From Chrysemys picta bellii (lineage: Eukaryota; Chordata; Testudines; Emydidae): a DNA stretch of 64,000 nucleotides. Within the stretch, counting starts at the first letter, position 1; each line of letters opens with the position of its first letter. The stretch spans positions 40,662,882-40,726,881 of the forward strand of contig NC_088792.1 in NCBI RefSeq assembly GCF_011386835.1, in the 5' to 3' direction. The translations under genes were made by a program, and so were the position numbers. Under the pieces are notes generated by a model. It was not told the origin of the DNA. It ran no database searches and was given only the letters and a program-made list of their open reading frames with translations. Below, in pieces: positions 58,352-64,000 of the stretch.

Positions 58352-58953
58352 AACCATCACCTACATCTTAGCAAAGAAACAGCATGGAGTTTCCTTCTAC
58401 ACAGACTGTATGTCACCTTGTTCCCAGTTGGAAATGCTTCTCAAGGGCCGGGGGGGGGGCACATAAAAAGAAGGGGCAGACACTCCTTTCTCTCTCTGTT
58501 TCTGCCCATTGATTTACTACACCAGAAGAGACAAAGGAAGCAGCCACTGAACTGGAGAAAGGGTCCTGACCTAAGAAGTTTGGTCAGTAAGGGGGGGGGG
58601 GGGGGAGGGAAGTCTAGGACTGGGGGTGTGTTGGGGTCATCCTGCAATACAACCAAGGCTGGTAAGAGTTAAGGTATGGCTGGCTGGCTGCACCACACAC
58701 AGAGACTTAGCTGGGAGTGAGTTGCATGCCAGAGACTGTTTGTGAGCAGTCCAGACTGGAGGCTACAGCAGCAAAGCAGAGTAAAGGGCACTCCAGGTTA
58801 GAGAGCAGGGGTGACACAGTTAATCAGTCTGGATTGTATCCTGGGTATACCATACCTATATCTTACACCAACTGGTATTGGAAATCTATGTCACAGGAAA
58901 GTCACGCCATCCCCTGGCAAACAAGATCGAAATAGTAGAGACCATTATGTTGA
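57051..58953. other. Anonymous DNA with homopolymer runs
   Basis: Contains A runs at 57140-57157 and 58321-58349 (29 A) and a 15-G run at 58591-58605. A possible retroelement remnant around 57750-57960 has no fixed ends. No gene. Confidence 0.4.
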
Positions 58954-59294
58954 GAGTTTGGTTTTGGTGTTGTATTTTGATGATTTCCAGAATGTATTTA
59001 AGCTCCTGAAGGTGTTCCTGGCTTTATTGATTTTATTCTGGATGTCCTGGCTTGTTCCACCATCTTGGCTGATGGTGCTGCCCAAGTATGTGAATGTTTC
59101 TACATTGGTGAGAACATAATCCTCTATCCGTACTGGTGATGGTGAGGCAATATTAAAAGGTGATTATATCTGTCTTATTGCAGTTGATTTTCAGTCCAAT
59201 TTGCTGGCTGAATGCATTGAGTCAAATTGTTTTTTTCTTGTATGTGGTGTTGGGTATGTGATAGGAGAGCGACATCATCTGCGAAGTCCAGCAG
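58954..59294 (-). pseudogene. RTE-like LINE reverse transcriptase, inverted 5' part
   Basis: Minus-strand frames give LDFADDVALLS (near 59295-59262), the RT catalytic FADD box, then KINCNKTDI, TFTYLGSTIS and NTFWKSSKYN in the expected order of an RTE-like RT. Its 3' limit coincides with sequence repeated in direct orientation at 59295, so this is the inverted 5' half of the insertion that continues at 59295-59757. Shifts and stops make it inactive. Confidence 0.78.
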
Positions 59295-59757
59295 AAATAC
59301 AACACCAAAACCAAACTCAAGATTTATCAGAGCTGCGTACTTTCAACACTACTTTATAGTACAGAATGCTGGGGAATGAGAAAGTCTGACGTGTCTAAAC
59401 TGTCTTCATTCCATACAACCTGCCTCAGAAAAATCCTCCATCTCAAACCAAGATCTATTGACACAGTGCAGCCAAGAGGATCTGAGCACCATCACTGCCA
59501 GGAGGCATTGGAGATGGATCCATCACTTGCTTCAGATGGAAACGGATTCCATCACCAGAGTAGCAATAAGATGGACACCTGAAGGCAAGCGAAAATGAGG
59601 CCACCTGAAAACAACATGAAGAGCTATAGAAGCTGAGCTGAAAAAACCTGGGGCACAGCTGGGGAACCATTGAAAGACTTGCCAGAAACAGACAGGAATG
59701 GAGGAGCTTCGTCACTGCCCTAAACACCAGAGGCGTAATAGGAACAGAATGATTATG
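59295..59757 (+). pseudogene. RTE-like LINE, direct 3' part
   Basis: Continues the same RT: KIYQSCVLSTLLYSTECWGM, LSSFHTTCLRKIL, then by shifts RWRWIHHLLQ, RVAIRWTPEGKRK and CRNRQEWRSF-like segments, ending at an ATGATTATGATGATT tail that fits the ATG-type microsatellite ends of RTE elements. A 24-nt segment (59295-59318) is shared with the inverted half at 58954-58977. Confidence 0.78.
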
Positions 59758-59970
59758 ATGATTTTGTTTTTCTGGAAAAATAGCAGGTATCTCATGGGAC
59801 AGCCTTTAGTCACATGAGATTTCTCACCTCAATGCCTGTGCTGATAGCTTGTTCTTTCTCCACCTAGGGAGAAGAAAAAGAGGAAACAGAATATTTCTAA
59901 GGGGGACAAGCCACAATTATGTGGAGGGCAGGAATAAAGGTACGGTTGAAATGCAGCACTGAATTGCACC
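59758..59970. other. Anonymous DNA
   Basis: No supported feature. Confidence 0.4.
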
Positions 59971-61515
59971 TTAAGACATGTCTATATGGTAAGTACAGCA
60001 AAGGCATTTCTATAGGGTGAGCTAGGGTGCTGCAAGCTACATTGTAAACCAACAGTGCTCTAGTGTGCCACTTTCTAACTGGCCCTTTGCACACTAGAAT
60101 AGGGTTACCATCCGTCCGTATTTCCCCGGACATGTCCGGCTTTTGCGTCTCTAAATAGCCGTCCGGGAGGAATTGGTAACAAGGTTAAAATGTCCGGGTT
60201 TTTTTTCTCCCTCGCCTCCCTCCCTCCCTTCCATGCAGAGTGTGGCTGCTGATTGGGCGGCTAGGCCGATTGACCCACTCCCATTGGCCTCCAGCAGCCA
60301 GAGCCCTCCCCTGCTCCCCCCTCCCTCTCTCTGTAGTCCTCTGTAACACACAAACAGACCCACGTGGAGCCAGAATGGTAAGGGGAGTCGGGGGTGGGCA
60401 GTTAGGGAGCGGGGGAGTGTTGGATGGGTCCCCAGCCTCCACCTGCCACCCCCCCTCCGTGCATCCCCCCCTCAGTGGGTCCCCCATTCCTGTCTGCCTG
60501 CTGGCTCGGCAGTACATGCAGACAACTGCTGTCTGCTGCCCCTGGGTCCTAGTGCCCCCATCCACTAATGGGAAGACAGGCTGCCCTTACCCTGCCCTTC
60601 CACCCTAGCCCTGAGCCTCTCCAACACCCCAAACCCCCCAGCCTTCATCCCCACACACCCTAATCCTCTGCTCCATCCCTGAGCCCCCTCCTGCATCATG
60701 AACCCCTCATCCCCAGACCCACAGCCCTCACCCCTGCATCCCCTCCTATCCCCAAACTCCCTCCCAATCCCCCTCCCTCTTCCCACACACCCCCTCCTGC
60801 CCTCAAACTTCCTCCTAAAGCCTGCACCCCCTCCCTTTGCACCGCCTCTCACCCCCAAACTCCATCCCAGAGCCTGCACCCCTCACCCCCTCCTGCACAC
60901 CCACCCCCTGCCCCAGCCCGGAGCCTGCACCCAGCACCCAAACTCTATCCCAGAACCTGCACCCCTCCTGCACCCTAATCCCCAGCCCAGGACCTGCACC
61001 CCAGACCTCCTCCCCCCACCCAAACCCCCTCCCAGAGCCTTAGGCAGGTGGGGTGGGGGGTTCTGGGCACCACCAAAATTTCTACAACCCTGCCACCCAT
61101 GCGAGTGGATAAGGGTCAGGGCAGTCAGGGAACAGGTAGGGTCCTGGGGGGGGGAGCAGTTAGGGTAGGGGGTTCTCAGCAGGGGACAGTCAGGGGACAA
61201 GAAGCAGGGGGGGTTGGGGTTCTGAGGGGAGCAGTCAGGGGGTGGGAAGTGGGAGGGAGTGGATGGGGCGGGGCTAGGGCGGGGCTTCCCCCCCCCCCAG
61301 TGTCCTCTTTTTTGTTTGTGGAAATATGGTAACCCTACACTAGAACTGCATTTTGACCTACTGCTGTCTGAAATAGCAGAAGGTCAAAGTACACTACAGA
61401 ATCTGAGTGCATGGTAGCAGGGTCCACATGGTGATTTAGTTCATGGTACACCAGAGCATAGCAGATTTAGACCCCAGCTTGCCATGTGCTAACTTGCTGT
61501 ATAGACAAGTCCTTA
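59971..61515. mobile_element. MITE of about 300 bp interrupted by a hAT element
   Basis: Left end TTAAGACATGTCTATATGG and right end CTGTATAGACAAGTCCTTA are inverted repeats. The element at 60100-61337 and one 8-bp duplication interrupt it. Confidence 0.75.
60100..61337. mobile_element. 1238-bp non-autonomous hAT element with perfect 8-bp duplication
   Basis: Ends TAGGGTTACCAT and ATGGTAACCCTA are perfect inverted repeats; exact duplication CACTAGAA at 60092-60099 and 61338-61345. The left part has CCGTCCGTATTTCC and GGACATGTCCGG; the centre is C-rich on the plus strand (60420-61060) and the right part G-rich (61085-61290). It includes CCAAT boxes at 60251, 60266 and 60282. Long Pro- or Gly-rich frames on both strands are composition effects, not genes. 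Confidence 0.95.
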
Positions 61516-62714
61516 GATATATTTACAGCAGTTGCTTTTAAATCTTTCCTATTTTGCCTTGGATAACTAATAAATAAACTGTCTTTATTATTTGCAGTGT
61601 TCTAGGTTCTTCAGGAATAATTCAGGAATCCTTCAGATACTAAGGAAACATTATTTTGTTATCCAAGGCAAAACTGGAAAGGTTTTAAAGAGTAACCACT
61701 GTCTAACATGCCTTACCTGGATCAGCTACCAGTGCAGAAAGGAACACAGCTTCACTCTAGAGCCCAAGGCGAGTTTGCAAGCATGGCAGTCGGAAAGACA
61801 TTTTTACTAGTGAAATATGCAGATTTGCTATGAAGTTCTTGAGAAAAACAAACAATTAGCATAGATCCTCACAATGCCAGGTTAAAAAAAAAAAGTCTTT
61901 TTCGGAGATTAGCCACTCTTTAATCTGTCCCTGGACAAGACATGCAGAAGCAGATTATTAGACTGTCTACGCTAGCACTTTTGTCGGTCAAGAGAGTGAG
62001 GGGAAAACAATACACAAGTCTAAACATTTAAGCTCTTCTTTTTAAAAGGAACCTCAGACCTGCCCCAATAATGAAAGAGCAATTTTTGCTTAAAAATATC
62101 AGTTACAGGAGTTTACACAACTACCTACCCAGATTGGCTGAAATGAATTGCAGGAACAATATTGCACCTATACAATCAGAAGCTGCACTGAAGCCCTTTT
62201 TAAAAATCAGAGACCAGATTCATTCACGTTTTGGAAGACTTGCAACTCAATGCTGACATGACACACAATTTATCTATAGGAGATTTGTCATGAATAAAGC
62301 ATTAACTTTTTTCTCTTATAATAAATATATGGATTAGCTTATTTCTATTCTTTCATTTGCCACAGCAAAAAATAATGCCATTTGTTTTCATCACCTAATA
62401 TCATTATGAAGATTTATCTTCTATATATTTCCAAATCAAACAGCCATCTTAACAAGGACTCAATTAAATGAACAATAATTTCTATCAAGCTACATTATTA
62501 TTTTACAATGTACACCTAAGATGAGGTGAATCTAAAGCAACTCTCTGCAAATTTATCATGACAAATGAAGACAGACATTTTATGTGGACCGTAAATCATA
62601 ACTTCTAAAAAGGCTGAAAGCCTATTGCCACTATTACAGAAAGGCCCTTTTCTCATAATACTGCATTACATATGGAACTAACTTATATAAAGTATTGCTG
62701 AGCTGAATTGTATT
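61516..62714. other. Anonymous AT-rich intergenic DNA
   Basis: No supported gene. The frames at 61592-61810 and 62071-62256 have no domain. Confidence 0.4.
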
Positions 62715-63760
62715 CTTAATTACATCTCACATCAGGGCATAGAGAGCCCAGATGAGTTCTTAATTTCCTTCCCATTAAGAGTTCTGACTTTCCTGTTGTG
62801 ACTTGTGGCGTCACACAATACTGGAAAAGAAGCCTGGCCATCTTGGTTTCTATACTACCATGTGTCATCTTCTTCATTCTCTCTTTTAGGATTTGCACAG
62901 CTCGCTTCGTGAGGCCATTTGAAGAAGGAATGGTATGGTGCAGTTATGACGTGTTCAATGCTTTCCCCTCCCCCCATAAATTCCTGAAATACAGCACCAA
63001 TGAACTGAGGACCATTGTCACTCACCACTGTCCCAGGCAATCCAAAAATAGAAAATATAAGTTGAAGGTGATCAGTTGTAGCCTTGGCTGTAAAAGGAGG
63101 GCATTATGTGTGCCTCCATCCATTTTGGAATGAGCATCAATTATTAAAAATATTTTCCCCGTAAATGGAGCAGTATAATCTACATGAAGCCTCACGCAGG
63201 GTCATTGTGTCCACTCCCATGACACTTTCAGTGGAACATGGTGGCTGGACTGGCAAACCTCAATTTCTTGATCCATTCTCAGCCACCACACAACCTCATG
63301 CGAGACCCTTCATGTGTACAGTGCCAGGATGTGTTTCATGTAACAACTTTGGCCCAACTTACTGGAGATATAATCACTTGGGACCTAAATAATAAGCAGC
63401 CATCCTGAACTCTTAAACACCCCTTTCTAGAGTAATGAGGTTGGAGCTCTGTGCTTATCCTCTCTATCTAGCCATTTGTAACCATTCTCTGCACTCAGGA
63501 CAATAATGGCCTCTGTCTCTCTTTTCATCTGTGCTGCATCAGAGAAGTGGATAGTAGCCCAATAAGGAGGATGGTTTCTTTAGGCGGAAGTGTTTTTGAC
63601 AAGCTATCCAGTGAGTAAAGGAAGTCTACTCAGAATATTCATGTTACCGAATGCTTTACCAGGTTATAAGCAAACTCTTAGTCAAAAGCTGACAAGGTGA
63701 AAGCCCATCTCTGAGTTCTGTCAGATGCCATAGGGAGTACAGGTGTGCTCTCAAACTTTT
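62715..63760 (-). pseudogene. Decayed Ty3/Gypsy pol segment (RNase H end to integrase)
   Basis: Reading the minus strand from the right, QRWAFTLSAFD (near 63707-63675) matches the end of the Gypsy RNase H domain, where MASxRxQRWALxLSAY is usual. MKGLA and WW (near 63310-63280) lie in the zinc-binding N-terminus of integrase, PWEW (near 63220) and LHVDY (near 63185) open its catalytic core with the first Asp, and SDNGPQF (near 63010) carries the second. HVITAPYH (near 62945) follows, and SELLMGRKLRTHL (near 62770) is the usual C-terminal segment. Several frameshifts and stops interrupt it. No LTR was found in the window, so only an internal piece remains. Confidence 0.85.
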
Positions 63761-63902
63761 CAGAAGTTTATTTTCTGAATGTTTAACAAAATACCTGCCA
63801 TATTAGGTAAGAATGGAACTTCAAACCCCCCCCAAAACCACTGCTAGCCTCTCTCGTTCTAGATGGGAATAAACTCTCTTCTGAGCTAGTGACCTTAATG
63901 CT
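63761..63902. other. Short anonymous stretch
   Basis: May contain further decayed Gypsy sequence, not recognisable. Confidence 0.3.
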
Positions 63903-64000
63903 AGAGTGACTATACATCCCGTTTTGGCCAGGACAGTCCCTTTTTTAAGCCCTGTCCTGGTTGTCCCGACTTTTTTGGCAAAAGTGGGCATTTGTCCCAT
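63903..64000. mobile_element. Left end of a hAT-like element cut by the window edge
   Basis: TAGAGTGACTATACATCCCG followed by TTTTGGCCAGGACAGTCCC is the terminus of a turtle-type hAT family related in its ends to the element at 60100-61337. The right end lies outside the window. Confidence 0.65.

Noticed and set aside
58954..59757. Clean target-site duplication for the RTE-like insertion
   Set aside because: Only weak ATTATG similarity lies near both ends; not enough to call a duplication.
60698..61168. 156-codon Pro-rich frame
   Set aside because: Lies wholly inside a non-autonomous hAT element with matching TIRs; low-complexity artefact.
62798..63133. 111-codon plus frame
   Set aside because: Shadow of the Gypsy integrase remnant on the minus strand.
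1..64000. CRISPR array, bacterial operon or phage defence system
   Set aside because: No regularly spaced repeats, no ribosome-binding-site-led gene strings; all repeats are eukaryotic mobile elements.

Overview
The window looks like non-coding DNA from a vertebrate, most likely a cryptodire turtle. That identification is an inference from the repeats: two copies of a tRNA-derived SINE whose head, body and CR1-like tail match the Cry I-type SINE of hidden-necked turtles, CR1 3' ends, old MIR cores, and several hAT families and MITEs with the look of turtle repeats. There is no bacterial-type gene organisation. No complete host gene is present.

The one host-gene fragment I can support lies near the left edge on the minus strand (2827-2989). 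It is an open exon that encodes a signal peptide followed by an LDL-receptor class A-like module, and it ends in phase 1 at a GTAAGT splice donor. The rest of that gene would lie to the left, mostly outside the window. Everything to its right reads as upstream intergenic DNA.

The clearest complete gene is a transposase (19949-21301). It sits inside an apparently intact pogo/Tigger-type DNA transposon (19235-21811) with matching terminal inverted repeats, a TA target duplication, repeated subterminal motifs, two large hairpins and a CCAAT-rich leader. The transposon landed inside a roughly 400-bp hAT MITE that still has a perfect 8-bp target duplication, so the order of insertion can be read.

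The remainder is a layered record of mobile elements. Complete non-autonomous hAT elements with visible 8-bp duplications lie at 22289-22424, 35201-36198 (inside an older element from 34713), 37577-37953, 40118-40320, 51801-53294 and 60100-61337 (inside another MITE). A 61-bp, a 73-bp and a 355-bp insertion are bounded by exact 12-, 12- and 16-bp direct repeats and resemble ends of Penelope-like elements, one with half of a hammerhead-ribozyme motif. Decayed reverse-transcriptase or integrase genes include a CR1-type RT (24400-24980), two RTE-like tails (43600-43995 and 58954-59757, the latter with a 5' inversion) and a Ty3/Gypsy RNase H-integrase segment (62715-63760). Stretches between these are AT-rich and mostly anonymous; they are listed individually.
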